Of a stretch of 16,000 nt of DNA, positions 1-8,003 are shown piece by piece; positions within the stretch are counted from its first letter, which is position 1; each line of letters begins with the position of its first letter. The DNA comes from Symbiodinium natans (lineage: Eukaryota > Sar > Dinophyceae > Suessiales > Symbiodiniaceae). Made by a program: the position numbers and the translations under genes. Under the pieces are notes generated by a model. The model was given only the letters and a program-made list of their open reading frames with translations, was not told where the DNA came from and searched no databases. The stretch is taken from contig CAJNDS010002594.1 in the NCBI GenBank assembly GCA_905221605.1, positions 64,001 through 80,000 on the forward strand. The letters are read 5' to 3'.

Positions 1-122
1 CAAACATGCGCAGCAAAGTTCCCACTTTTTGCCACGCGACAGCCAACCGAAGCGAATAGCAGGCCTCTTTTACGCTTCTTCCACAAACGTATGCAGCAGA
101 GGCCAGGTGTCCTGTCTTGCAA

Positions 123-282
123 GGCGGCAACGTTGCTGCAATTGCGGGAAGAATGTGCATTTTTTCCGCCCGTGGTTTCTGTGGCAGCAAGATCGGTCTT
201 CAGGTGGCAACGTTGTAACAGTTGCGGGAAGAATGTGTTTTTTTTTTCCGTGCATGGTTGCTGCGGCAGAAAGATGCTGTGT
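123..282. repeat. 80-bp imperfect tandem duplication
   Basis: Two adjacent copies of an ~80-bp unit begin at 123 and 203. Each starts GGYGGCAACGTTG, passes through TTGCGGGAAGAATGTG and a run of T, and ends in a GTGGCAGCAAGAT or GCGGCAGAAAGAT type segment. The copies differ by scattered substitutions and by the length of the T-run, so the duplication is not recent. Short reading frames crossing it show no recognisable protein. The rest of 1-540 has no gene that I can support. Confidence 0.8.
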
Positions 283-547
283 ACGACGCTCTTCGTTCGG
301 TTTGCGGAAAAAATCACTCACGGTTCCGTTAAGTCCTCATAATGGACTTTGACCGCGCTTGCGGGAATGCATTTGTTTTGATCATTCAATATGCTTTCAT
401 TCGTGCGGCGTTGCTCGACGTGGGGTTGGCCTGATTGCCTTGCTTTATCTTGTGTCCAATCTTGCTGTGGGCCTGGGCTGTGTGATCGAGAGGCCTCATG
501 CTCGAGAATACCCTGTTCCACGGGCAGGCCTCTTTAAAGAAGATCAA

Positions 548-668
548 CGGGCCCACGGGCCCACGGGCCCACGGGCCCACGGGCCCACGGGCCCACGGGC
601 CCACGGGCCCACGGGCCACGGGCCCACGGGCCCCACGGGCCCACGGGCCCACGGGCCCATGGGCCCAC
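548..668. repeat. Octamer array 1, (CGGGCCCA)n
   Basis: About fifteen near-perfect copies of the 8-bp unit CGGGCCCA lie head to tail, with one- to two-base indels near 613-633 and a C-to-T change near 660. Each unit contains the palindrome GGGCCC. Because 8 is not a multiple of 3, 24 bp translate in every plus frame to the same octapeptide cycle (GPTGPRAH) and in every minus frame to GPVGPWAR. The collagen-like reading frames here are therefore products of the repeat, not evidence of a gene. A second array of the same unit lies at 2213-2335. Confidence 0.95.
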
Positions 669-1026
669 AGCCCAGGCTTGTAATGTCGTTACTATCAATT
701 ATAACTTCTGCCTATCGCTCTACGCTATCCTGACCACCAAAAATCTTTGCTGCCGGTTTAATCCCGCTCCCCACCTTGTCGTCTACCACTCTCAAATTGT
801 CACAAAGGTCGCTTGACAAGGCACGAGACTACAAGCCACGTCAACTTCGCGAAAACCCTGCTCGAGAACGCCTCAAACCCATACCCAGACTTAGAAAGCG
901 TTCGGGTTTGGGGAGAAAATCGGTGCTGTTGCGGTGATTACAGCTTTGAAGAAGGTCTTTCGGGTTCGGGGATGAGGGCTATAGGGTTTAGGATGAAAGG
1001 TTTACTTCGTTTCGTTCAATCGTTCA
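669..1026. other. Spacer without a recognisable gene
   Basis: No supported coding region. The part at 925-1000 (TGCGGTGATTACAGCTTTGAAGAAG, then GGGTTTAGG-like words) resembles 1718-1745 (TGCGGTGATTAGAGCTTTAAAGAAG). This stretch therefore belongs to the same degenerate, TTTAGGG-like repeat family found at 1576-2180. Confidence 0.5.
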
Positions 1027-1076
1027 CGCAATTATAATTCACTTCGTGCACAAGTTTACAAGCGAATTATAATGCG
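1027..1076. repeat. AT-rich inverted repeat (fold-back)
   Basis: The left arm CGCAATTATAATTC (1027-1040) is the reverse complement of the right arm GAATTATAATGCG (1064-1076) except for one missing base. The spacer is 23 bp. The flanking word TTTACTTCGT (1001-1010) recurs at 1481-1490 beside the second fold-back (1506-1571), so the two may be ends or internal hairpins of one small non-autonomous element. Confidence 0.7.
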
Positions 1077-1505
1077 TTCTCTCATTCTCTTCACTTAATA
1101 TCTTCACGGGTGAGCTGGAGATGGAGACGGTCGATCTTGGGTTCACCTGTCATGCACCTGTCATTAAGGTAACAACTGGGCTGGGTGAACACGACTTCCA
1201 GGATGACTCAAAGGGGGTATTAAGGTTGTGTCCTAAGGGTGAAACAGAGGTTGGGTCTCAAGGGCGGGAGCTGTAGTAGTAAATCCTAGTGTCAAGATGG
1301 GACAGAGGTTATGGTTGCTCTCTTCACTTATCCAGACCAGGCGTTAACAGGGTCTCAAGGTGTGATGGGTGAACAGACAACACTCATAATACTAGAACTG
1401 GGGTCTTAAAGGGGTGAGAGAGATGAATGGTACGTCCTAAAGGTTTAGATGGGTGTTTTGGTCAGTTGTGCGTGAATGCGTTTACTTCGTGCACTTATTC
1501 ACTTC
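1077..1505. other. Low-complexity spacer between two fold-backs
   Basis: No open frame of interest. The stretch is built from short recurring words such as GGTCTCAAGG, GGGTGAA(C/A)AGA and AAGGT, diverged from each other. No tandem period is evident by eye. It may be the body of a degenerate element bounded by the inverted repeats at 1027-1076 and 1506-1571. Confidence 0.4.
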
Positions 1506-1571
1506 CCCCTCGTAAAATAATATTAAAAGTGGTAAGTTCACGCACGCACTTTTAATAGTATTTTAGAGGGG
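1506..1571. repeat. 25-bp inverted repeat (fold-back)
   Basis: The left arm is 1506-1531 (CCCCTCGTAAAATAATATTA then AAAGTG). The right arm is 1547-1571 (CACTTTTAATAGTATTTTAG then AGGGG). They pair over about 24 positions with one mismatch and one unpaired base, leaving a 15-bp loop (1532-1546) that itself contains CACGCACG. A stem this long is unlikely by chance and resembles the end or core of a fold-back/MITE-type element. No transposase lies nearby. Confidence 0.8.
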
Positions 1572-1575
1572 CCCT

Positions 1576-2175
1576 AGTAGAGTTGAGGCTGTAGGCTTTT
1601 AAGATTGCAGGCTTCAGGGTTAGGCTTTAGGATTCTTTGCTTAGTATTTCAAGGGGGGTTAGAGCTTTGTTACAAGATTTAGTATTCCAAAAGGGAGAGG
1701 TGGGTCTTTGGCTAGCGACTGCGGTGATTAGAGCTTTAAAGAAGCTTTGGCGAAGTAGGGGCTTGGGGACTTTAGGACTTGCAGGGTTAGGGTTTTAGGG
1801 TTGAATTTAAGGGTTAAGGTTTTGTGGCTATAGGTTTCAGGATCTTGGTTTGAGTGGGGCTTAGGTTTTGAGAACAAGGCTTCAAGACCTTGGGTTTGCG
1901 TTTGCTTCGGATCAAGTAACTCTTCCAACGCCTTGTCCTGAACCCCCGCAGCTTAGGAAACGCAAGCCTGACATGTTACATTTACACGCGATGATGCCAA
2001 AGCTTGTAATAGTCTTGCATTGCCACATACCAGAGGCTCACAGTCTTAGGAGTAGAGTTGAGGTTTTAGGCTTTTAAGATTGTAGGCTTCAGGGTTAGGC
2101 TTTAGGATTCTTTGGATTTCACGACTTAGTATTTCAAGGCGGGCGGGGCTTTGTTTCAAGACTTAGTGTTTCAAG
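1576..2175. repeat. ~115-bp direct repeat in degenerate TTTAGGG-like DNA
   Basis: Segments 1576-1690 and 2051-2175 are direct copies 475 bp apart. They share AGTAGAGTTGAGG, then GTAGGCTT or TTAGGCTT, then AGGCTTCAGGGTTAGGCTTT and AGGATTCTTTG, then CTTAGTATTTCAAGG. The second copy has an extra ~10 bp (GATTTCACGA). The DNA between and inside them is full of GGGTTTTAGGG, GGGTTAGGC and TTTAGGAT words, like decayed TTTAGGG telomeric repeat with its G-strand on the plus strand. Short frames here are not convincing genes. Confidence 0.75.
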
Positions 2176-2207
2176 GTTTTGTTTTGGCAAGGTTTTGTTT
2201 TGGCAAG
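2176..2207. repeat. 16-bp unit, two tandem copies
   Basis: GTTTTGTTTTGGCAAG occurs twice without a gap (2176-2191 and 2192-2207), immediately before the second octamer array. Confidence 0.85.
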
Positions 2208-2212
2208 GTCCA

Positions 2213-2335
2213 GGCCCGTGCACGGGCTCACGGGCTCACGGGCTCACGGGCTCACGGGCCCACGGGCCCACGGGCCCACGGGCCCACGGGCCCACGGGCC
2301 CACGGGCCCACGGGCCCACGGGCCCACGGGCCCGC
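2213..2335. repeat. Octamer array 2, (ACGGGCTC)4 then (ACGGGCCC)n
   Basis: The array opens with a degenerate unit (GGCCCGTGCACGGGCTC), continues with four ACGGGCTC units, then about ten ACGGGCCC units, and closes with GGGCCCGCCCGCCC. It is the same 8-bp unit as at 548-668, with a run of T-variants at its 5' end showing local spread of one variant. The GPTGPRAH-type frames across it are repeat artefacts. Confidence 0.95.
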
Positions 2336-2625
2336 CCGCCCAAAAGACCATGCCCTCATGCTCATGATGCTGGGCCTCCGGCTCTTCGCATTGCACCGCT
2401 ACTCTACCCGTAGGGTTTGAATAGCTGCTTGAATAGCTCTCGTCGAGGGCCGTTCACGATCCTGGGTCCTCCCCAATGCTTGTGTCCCACCACCCACGCG
2501 CCCCAACATATTGCAACTTGAACCGGTATGATTCGATGCATTCTGTTTGGGGTCTTCGCTGGTGTAATTAACCCTCAATTCTGATGAGCGGCCGCCCCCG
2601 CGACCTTTTCACAGCCTAGTTTTGG
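2336..2625. other. Spacer, nothing recognised
   Basis: No coding region, RNA gene or repeat that I can support. Base composition is mixed. It contains one NotI-type GCGGCCGC site near 2588. Confidence 0.4.
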
Positions 2626-2710
2626 TCAAGGGGGGGTCGTACTTTTCAATTTTAAAGGCAAAGTAGTCTTTGGAGACTCCCCCTTGCCTCAAACTCCGAC
2701 CCCCCCTTGA
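2626..2710. repeat. Perfect 14-bp inverted repeat with G7/C7 core
   Basis: TCAAGGGGGGGTCG (2626-2639) is the exact reverse complement of CGACCCCCCCTTGA (2697-2710). The 57-bp spacer has no obvious coding content. It could be a fold-back remnant or the short terminal repeats of an ~85-bp element. Confidence 0.75.
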
Positions 2711-2783
2711 GAGAGAAAGTTTGCCTCCAAAAACACGCCAAATGAGGAACTTCAGGCGTTTAGGGTTTCAGGGCCTCAACGTC

Positions 2784-2799
2784 TGTGTGTGTGTGTGTG
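2784..2799. repeat. (TG)8 microsatellite
   Basis: Perfect dinucleotide run within otherwise non-coding DNA. Confidence 0.9.
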
Positions 2800-2902
2800 A
2801 AATTTTTAATTTCTTAATGTTTTGGGATTCTCTGGGTGGGTGGGTTTTTCTAGAATCGAAACAACGGCTCTACTAGAGATTGCTCGACCCGGAGCTGCTG
2901 AA

Positions 2903-2961
2903 CCCTAAACCCTAAACCCTAAACCCTAAACCCTAAACCCTAAACCCCAAACCCTAAACCC
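2903..2961. repeat. Telomere-type array (CCCTAAA)8
   Basis: Eight 7-bp units CCCTAAA run head to tail (2903-2958), the seventh being the variant CCCCAAA, followed by CCC. This is the complement of the plant-type telomere repeat TTTAGGG, which has also been reported for dinoflagellates. The array is short and flanked by unique DNA on both sides, so here it is interstitial or subtelomeric. Its C-rich strand is on plus, opposite to the degenerate TTTAGGG-like DNA at 1576-2180. Confidence 0.92.
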
Positions 2962-3098
2962 ACAAGCAGCTGGCCCAGGACGATGACGTGGGGATTCAGA
3001 GGGCTTCCGCAAGGGTTGCGTGGAATTCGGTTTGGGGCAATATGATACTATTCTCCCACCGCGGTTTGGTCTTTGGGCAAATACCATAGGCCTCACTC

Positions 3099-3175
3099 AG
3101 AACCTTTTCGCAGAGCACACAAAGCTGGGAAAATATCTTAAGCCTTAGAACCTTTTCGCAGAGCAAGTAGAGCTG
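3099..3175. repeat. 48-bp-spaced tandem duplication
   Basis: AGAACCTTTTCGCAGAGCA occurs at 3099-3117 and again at 3147-3165. Both copies are followed by an AGCTG-containing stretch (AAAGCTGG and AGAGCTGC). The stretch 2962-3340 otherwise holds no gene; a C-rich run lies at 3241-3257. Confidence 0.7.
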
Positions 3176-3240
3176 CCCTTTTTCGGGGCCCTTGAACTAA
3201 TGGGCTAAAAGCCGGTGGTTTTTTGGCGCGAGCTAGCCTC

Positions 3241-3257
3241 GCCCCCCGCCCCCCCCC
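3241..3257. repeat. C-rich run
   Basis: GCCCCCCGCCCCCCCCC, a near-homopolymer of C. The complementary strand is G-rich and could form a G-quadruplex; this is inference. Confidence 0.8.
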
Positions 3258-3454
3258 ATGTCGGAAATACACAGCCTGCTCCAATGCCCTGGTCTTATGC
3301 CGCTGGATGCGCCGTCGCAGGCCCTTTGCTGCATCGTTCTCCGCAACAAACTTGCACCCCACAACACCAGATAAGCCCCAGCAGAGATACCCCACAAACC
3401 CGAATGCACAACAAGACCCAAGTCACATTACACAAATTTAAACGCTGCTTTTCC

Positions 3455-4500
3455 CAAGTCGCACTAAGCCAGATGCACTCACAAGCTGCTTCACTCCACA
3501 CAAGTTGCAATCTCAACACATGAATCAATCAAGTCGCGCACACAGACCCTGCACACAGTCACATTTCGTATGCCCCACAAACCCGAATGCACAAGGGCTT
3601 CAAGGGTCTGTGAAGCATTGTAAGAGACCCATAGATCTGAAGCTGGAGAGGCTAGGAGGTTTGGAGAGCATTTCTGGGGCCCGAAAGAGCTCCAATTGGA
3701 AGGCTTGCCCGGTTGGAATCCATTTAGGCACACACAAGTTGCTTCACTGCAGCTACAGCAATGAAGTCGCTGTCTCAACATATCAAGCAATCGCACACAA
3801 CAAGACACAAGTCGCATTGCACCCAAGTTGCTTCAAGTCACAACAAACCAAGTCGCAATCTCAACACATGAATTTCGCAGCCAACCACATACCCCACAAA
3901 CCCGAATGCATTCAAGTCGCACACTCGCACACACAGATCCTACATCAAGTCGCAATCAATCAAGTCGCACACTCAGATCCTGCACACAGTCGCATTTCGT
4001 ATACCCCACAAACCCGAATGCACAAGGGCTTCAAGGGTCTGTGAAGCATTTTAAGAGACCCAAAGATCTGAAGCTGGAGGGGCTTGAGGATTTGGAGAGC
4101 AGTTCTGGGCCCGAAAGAGCTCCAATTGGAAGGCTTGCCCGGGGAGGGTCTGGGAAGCAGTTCAGGCACCTGGCATGGCTCGGACACAAGTTGCTTCACT
4201 GCAGCTGAAGCAGTGAAGTCGCTATCTCTCAACATATCAAGCAATCGCAGTCACTCACAACAAGACACAAGTCGCATTGCACTCAAGCCGCTTCAAGTCA
4301 CAACAAACCAAGTCGCAATCAAACCCGAATGCACTCAAGTCGCACACACAGATCCTACATCAAGTCGCAATCAATCAAGTCGCATCAAGTCGCAATCGTC
4401 GCACAACGTCACATTCCACAATCCTCCACGAACCCGAATTCACTCATGTCATTCCAAGTCGCACCATGCACACACGAAGCTTCACACACCAAGTCGCATT
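3455..4500. repeat. Dispersed CAAGTCGCA word family
   Basis: The word CAAGTCGC(A) recurs more than a dozen times at irregular spacing, for example near 3459, 3817, 3850, 3914, 3946, 3961, 4268, 4310, 4336, 4362, 4376, 4386, 4455 and 4490. It usually follows TCAAT, ACC or TTC and is followed by ATTG, ATC or CAC. It is mixed with AACCCGAATGCA and CACACAGATCCT. The pattern is satellite-like but not strictly tandem. Plus-strand frames of 102-179 codons rich in Ser, Gln and His are a by-product of the repeat. Confidence 0.8.
3543..4320. repeat. Duplicated ~430-460-bp unit, two direct copies
   Basis: The first copy runs about 3543-3862 and the second about 3977-4320. Shared landmarks are ACCCGAATGCACAAGGGCTT (3581 and 4012, offset 431), CGAAAGAGCTCCAATTGGAA, and CAAGACACAAGTCGCATTGC (3801 and 4261, offset 460). 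The offset grows because the second copy has about 29 extra bases, mainly around GGGGAGGGTCTGGGAAGCAG. Identity looks roughly 85-90% by eye. No transposase or reverse-transcriptase motif was found. Confidence 0.85.
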
Positions 4501-4590
4501 GCACACAAGCTGATTCAAAGTCGAACCATTGCACACACGAGGCTTCACACAAGGCTCTGCTGAAAGCTCACAGGTTGCTCCAATTTTGAG

Positions 4591-4619
4591 CCCGACCCGC
4601 CCCCCCCCACCCCCCCCGA
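4591..4619. repeat. C-rich run
   Basis: Cytosine runs interrupted by G and A. It marks the end of the repeat-rich part of the window. The 280 bp from here to the stop codon of the next gene hold no supported feature and probably contain its 3' untranslated region. Confidence 0.75.
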
Positions 4620-4903
4620 CAAGACATGGAGGGAATAGCTTTCCCCAAAATAGCTTTATCAAATGCTTCCTGATGTTGTGCCTCGGCACAATACGATTCC
4701 AGAATGGAATCTCAATGGCCGCATGCCTCACCGATGAACTTTGATTACAAAACACTTACGTCTTGTGCTCAGCAAGTTCACGTAGGCCACGCCTTCCGAG
4801 ACAATTGGGTCTATCATGCCATGGCATCATCCGAAGGATCGTTTGTGTGCCTAGAACCTGGCAAGAGACATCTCCCTGGAAAGATTCGCCCTCAAAGAGT
4901 GCA

Positions 4904-6502
4904 CTACGTGATCGCTGAATGTCGATTCTTTTCGGAGCCGGTCCCAGGCTGTGAAGATTGTGAAGGCCACGAGGGGAATTGGCAGGAGTGTCCACAGATC
5001 GGCAGGCCGATCGTCATCGGCAGCTGCGGCTGCAAGCTCTGAAAAGCTTCCATGCAGGCTTTCTCGTCCCTTGCCTCACGACGGACAAGTACAACGCCAC
5101 CGTCAGACTCTGCTCGGGGTGTGTGCAAGTGGACCTGCTTGTGCAGCATGCACATGCCTCCAGCCGACCAGGAGAATGACGCGGCATGACAAGAGGAGTC
5201 ATCGCAACATGCGTGCTTGCACGCAGCCTGCGAATCAGCAATCAATTTCCTGTATGCTGGACCCTTCAGCACGCCACGTGCAGCCTCATGCCACGAGCAA
5301 GATGCTGTGGCCTCTACAGAACACAAGCCTCTGTAACGAGCGTACTGTGACATCGCAGTGCGGGCGGCAATTTGCAACTGCTCCTCAGCTTCCAAATCAT
5401 AGAACCAATTCCGGAATTCGTCGACCGGTGCCGATGCTGTTGAGGGGAGAAGCCGTGGCCATTGGAAACAATCAATCTCGTCCTTGGGAAAGCGGTCCCC
5501 GAAGGCTGCTGTCAGCTCGCGCGCCAGGGCAGAATCAACAAACAAGGCATCCTGACCGTCGAAGCGATACAACCACATGTCGAACGTAGCAAATAGCTCA
5601 ACCATGTAGCTTAACGAACACCCATGTAAGGGTTTCGTGTTTGCATGAGGCGGCGAGCTCGCATGCTGGCAGAAAAGAATTGGCGGCGGGAATGAGGGGT
5701 TCACTTCGATGAGAACAATCCGAGCTCGACGCTCTCTCAGAAAAGACGCAGCCACGTCGCAATCGTTCACATCTATGTCAACCTTTAAGACATCCAGCAA
5801 AGCTGCGCTTTGCAACAGCGCTGAGCGTTGTAGAAGGTTGGGGATCTGCTCCGGCTTCAGAGCCATCATGTAAGGCTCGCTAATCAGGTTCAGAGGCGTT
5901 CGATGTGCTTTGATGTTGTGGTTAAGTTCCTGAAACTCAGCTGGTCCAGGCTCCACAAAGACTGCGTGAAGATGGAAGCTCAATGCCAAAACCCACACAG
6001 GGTCCAGACTCTGGCCTGCACCTGGACCATCTCCAGCTCCGATATTCACAAGAACCTTAGATCTCGGCAAGTCAGAGGCTGTCAGCACGCTGTAGGCATT
6101 CCAGAGCGCAAGTGAAAGATTGAACTTGTCCCAGTAAGGCTCCAAACTACCACATCTGGGTGACCGAACCCAGCCACGCCTCCACCTCCTCTGCTTCCTA
6201 TTGAAGAAGACAGGATCAAGTGTGCGCTGCGCATCGTAAGCATTCTCTAGACGTGTTGTGAGTTCACGAAGCTGTTCGTCAGGAAGTGGCACGGACCGGC
6301 CATGTTCCATTGACAAGTGGTGGCGGAGTTTCCAGCTTCCATCCGAAGAATAATTCCAACTGATGTGAACCATCATCTTGTCGACATCATCGAAGGGTAC
6401 GTATACTGAAAATGGTTTGAAGGGATTCATGCGCTCGCGTGCGCCAGACAGACAGAAACGAAGCAGAACCACTGTAGTCATGATCCTCCGAATAGTTTGC
6501 AT
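4904..6502 (-). CDS. FkbM-like SAM methyltransferase with Cys-rich C-terminal domain
   Basis: A single 532-codon exon. An in-frame TGA lies three codons upstream of the first ATG, which supports this start; Met8 is an alternative. Residues 7-20 (hydrophobic, after basic RR) could be a short signal peptide or anchor. VLVNIGAGDG (150-159) fits the SAM-binding motif I, and VFVEPGP (181-187) supplies the acidic residue that usually contacts the SAM ribose. LKVDIDVNDCDV (239-250) and RIVLIEVNPSFPPP (261-274) match the later strands of FkbM/Methyltransf_21 enzymes. Residues 394-451 are cysteine-rich (C394, 402, 428, 432, 433, 438, 451), with the CKHACCDDSSCHAASF...GGMCML pattern of a PAN/apple-like binding module. 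The protein may therefore enter the secretory pathway. The last ~55 residues show no domain. Substrate unknown. The long intronless exon contrasts with the fragmented MBL-fold gene on the same strand. Methyltransferase fold: fairly sure. Apple-like domain: tentative. Confidence 0.8.
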   Translation of the reverse strand: MQTIRRIMTTVVLLRFCLSGARERMNPFKPFSVYVPFDDVDKMMVHISWNYSSDGSWKLRHHLSMEHGRSVPLPDEQLRELTTRLENAYDAQRTLDPVFFNRKQRRWRRGWVRSPRCGSLEPYWDKFNLSLALWNAYSVLTASDLPRSKVLVNIGAGDGPGAGQSLDPVWVLALSFHLHAVFVEPGPAEFQELNHNIKAHRTPLNLISEPYMMALKPEQIPNLLQRSALLQSAALLDVLKVDIDVNDCDVAASFLRERRARIVLIEVNPSFPPPILFCQHASSPPHANTKPLHGCSLSYMVELFATFDMWLYRFDGQDALFVDSALARELTAAFGDRFPKDEIDCFQWPRLLPSTASAPVDEFRNWFYDLEAEEQLQIAARTAMSQYARYRGLCSVEATASCSWHEAARGVLKGPAYRKLIADSQAACKHACCDDSSCHAASFSWSAGGMCMLHKQVHLHTPRAESDGGVVLVRREARDEKACMEAFQSLQPQLPMTIGLPICGHSCQFPSWPSQSSQPGTGSEKNRHSAIT

Positions 6503-6811
6503 CCTCTCTCACTCGACGAATGTGTTGCAGGTCAAGTAGGGACTGCCTGCCAAGCCATGTTGACTATCCTGCGTGCCTTGGCAGAAACTCTGGCTGCGCA
6601 AGTCTTGCACTGCTTGAGAGAATGCATAGTGGCCGGAAAAGTGCAGCATAGAGAAGTTTTTTGTCATCATCTTTGTTTTCAAGTTCTCCTGCGTACTCTT
6701 GTCGCATCTCTGACTGGGTCTCTGACTCTTCCGATCATCGGCCCTTCAGTTCTGATTGCTTATGCCATCAAGAGGAAGCACCTAATTACACCGCACCCCT
6801 CCAGCTATATA
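6503..6811. other. Intergenic stretch upstream of the methyltransferase gene
   Basis: Probably the 5' flank of the minus-strand methyltransferase gene. A plus-strand open frame (6497-6883) overlaps the gene's start and has no recognisable motif; I do not call it. No TATA-like box or spliced-leader relic was recognised. Confidence 0.4.
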
Positions 6812-7027
6812 CTACGTAGAGTCTTTGTCAACCAACAGAACGAACACCCCGTTGCTGCTGAGCCCCAGCCTGTGCAACTTTGAGGGTCCTGTTTTGACAC
6901 ATGGCAGCAAAGCGACCCGCTCGGCTTTAACGGAAGGGAAGGACAAAAAGATGGAAGATGAATGAAACAGGCTCAGAAGGGAGTGACACCGGCCGCGAAG
7001 GTAAGTTTCATGCCAAGTTCTTTCCAA
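6812..7027 (-). other. Exon-like 3' segment, unrecognised
   Basis: The minus frame ends ...HRLGLSSNGVFVLLVDKDST and then a stop at 6812-6814. The last ~20 residues look like an ordinary protein C-terminus, whereas the upstream part (Ser/Phe/Leu-rich) does not. It could be the final exon of a minus-strand gene whose other exons lie at 7170-7600. No family recognised. Confidence 0.2.
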
Positions 7028-7073
7028 ACCCGAACCCGCATCCTAGCGTTAAGCAGGGCCAGTGGCCGATCAG

Positions 7074-7107
7074 CGAGGGACATGGGGATGCGAGGGACAT
7101 GGGGATG
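7074..7107. repeat. 17-bp tandem repeat, two copies
   Basis: CGAGGGACATGGGGATG occurs twice without a gap (7074-7090 and 7091-7107), followed by diverged CATGGGG words to about 7130. Confidence 0.85.
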
Positions 7108-7170
7108 CCATGGGGCAGGAACATGGGGCTATGACGACTGCCACGACTGCCATGGGCGTGATGAAACACG

Positions 7171-7436
7171 TCAGGAGCCTTGCCAGCCTCTGCTCTAGCT
7201 GTTTGAGCATGTTTGAGCTGTTCAGCACAAGTTGCATAAGCCCCTTCGCATGCTTCCACCAAATCCACTCAGCACACGAACTCCCCGAAACGCTTGATGC
7301 GCTCTGTGAACGTACCTGGCTTTTCAGCTGATCTCGTGGCATCCCATATTCTGTTCTGATCGGTGGTACCTGCATCGTGAAATCGGAGACATCTGAGTGG
7401 TATTAAGACTTGTATTTGCTCGTTGGGGTCTGATTG
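7171..7436 (-). pseudogene. Protein-like frame with one internal TGA (exon or broken gene)
   Basis: After a TAG just upstream, one minus frame runs from 7436 and reads protein-like to a TGA at 7269-7271. It includes the pieces TTDQNRIWDATRSAEKPG and TFTERIKRFGEFVC. The same frame then continues VDLVEACEGAYATCAEQL and HAQTARAEAGK, an alanine/glutamate-rich helical stretch, to a possible GC donor at AAG|GC near 7171. The TGA could be a true stop, a decayed codon, a selenocysteine codon, or part of unrecognised splicing. CAG|GTACGT at 7313-7321 is also a good donor in another frame. A GTAAGT donor near 7508 hints at a further upstream exon. No family recognised. Confidence 0.25.
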
Positions 7437-8003
7437 CTATTAAAGAATATTCAAAATACTGATAATACTCTAGTCTAAACTTTCGAACTTGGCTGCTGCC
7501 GGATACTTACTTGGCTAGTTCGCTCGTGATTGAATCTTTGGGGGGTTGCGATATTCTACTGGGCAAACTCTGGCCTGAACGAGACTGCACATCACCCGAC
7601 TTCACGGGATCTGGTGTGCCAATGCAGCTGTGCAAGTTAGCTCTAATGTGCTGAGATGAGCCCAGCAATGTTCAGCATCGCACCGTTTTTGCGACTTTTC
7701 ACATCCGACGCGGGTGCTTTGCCGCATCCGTGGATGGGAGCACGCTGCCAGCTCGCTTGTTCCTGAGTGCTCTCGTGAGTGCTCTCGAGATCTCTCGAGT
7801 GCTGCAAGCTGCTAGCCATTTAACCACACACCGCACCCTCAGTCAGAGGGTTCGCCAACATCAGAAACATCTCCGTCTCGAAAGTCCCTACACATCTCGC
7901 TCGGCAACACTACGCGGGCCTAGAATGTCTCAGCGATTCGTCGCGCAGGAGCAATGCTCAAAGGTCATATGCACTTCTCTTTTTCCGTGAACATCATTCT
8001 CTG
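7437..8003. other. Intergenic or intronic stretch
   Basis: No supported gene. A GTAAGTATCC sequence on the minus strand near 7508-7499 is a perfect-looking splice donor, preceded by a short exon-like frame (PKDSITSELA). At 7763-7806 short direct repeats (TGAGTGCTCTCG twice) sit beside the palindrome CTCGAGATCTCTCGAG. The 3' end of the MBL-fold gene probably lies within the upper part. Confidence 0.35.

Noticed and set aside
359-733. Collagen-like GPTGPRAH open frames (also 2151-2420 and minus 386-652)
   Set aside because: The octapeptide appears in every frame because the DNA unit is 8 bp; there is no coding signal outside the array.
3505-4563. Ser/Gln/His-rich plus-strand frames of 126-179 codons
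   Set aside because: They follow the CAAGTCGCA and CACACA repeats and shift frame between the two copies of the duplicated unit.
1-4620. CRISPR array
   Set aside because: The repeats lack regular unique spacers and the genome looks eukaryotic.
4951-5589. 212-codon plus-strand frame
   Set aside because: Antisense to the methyltransferase exon; no motif.
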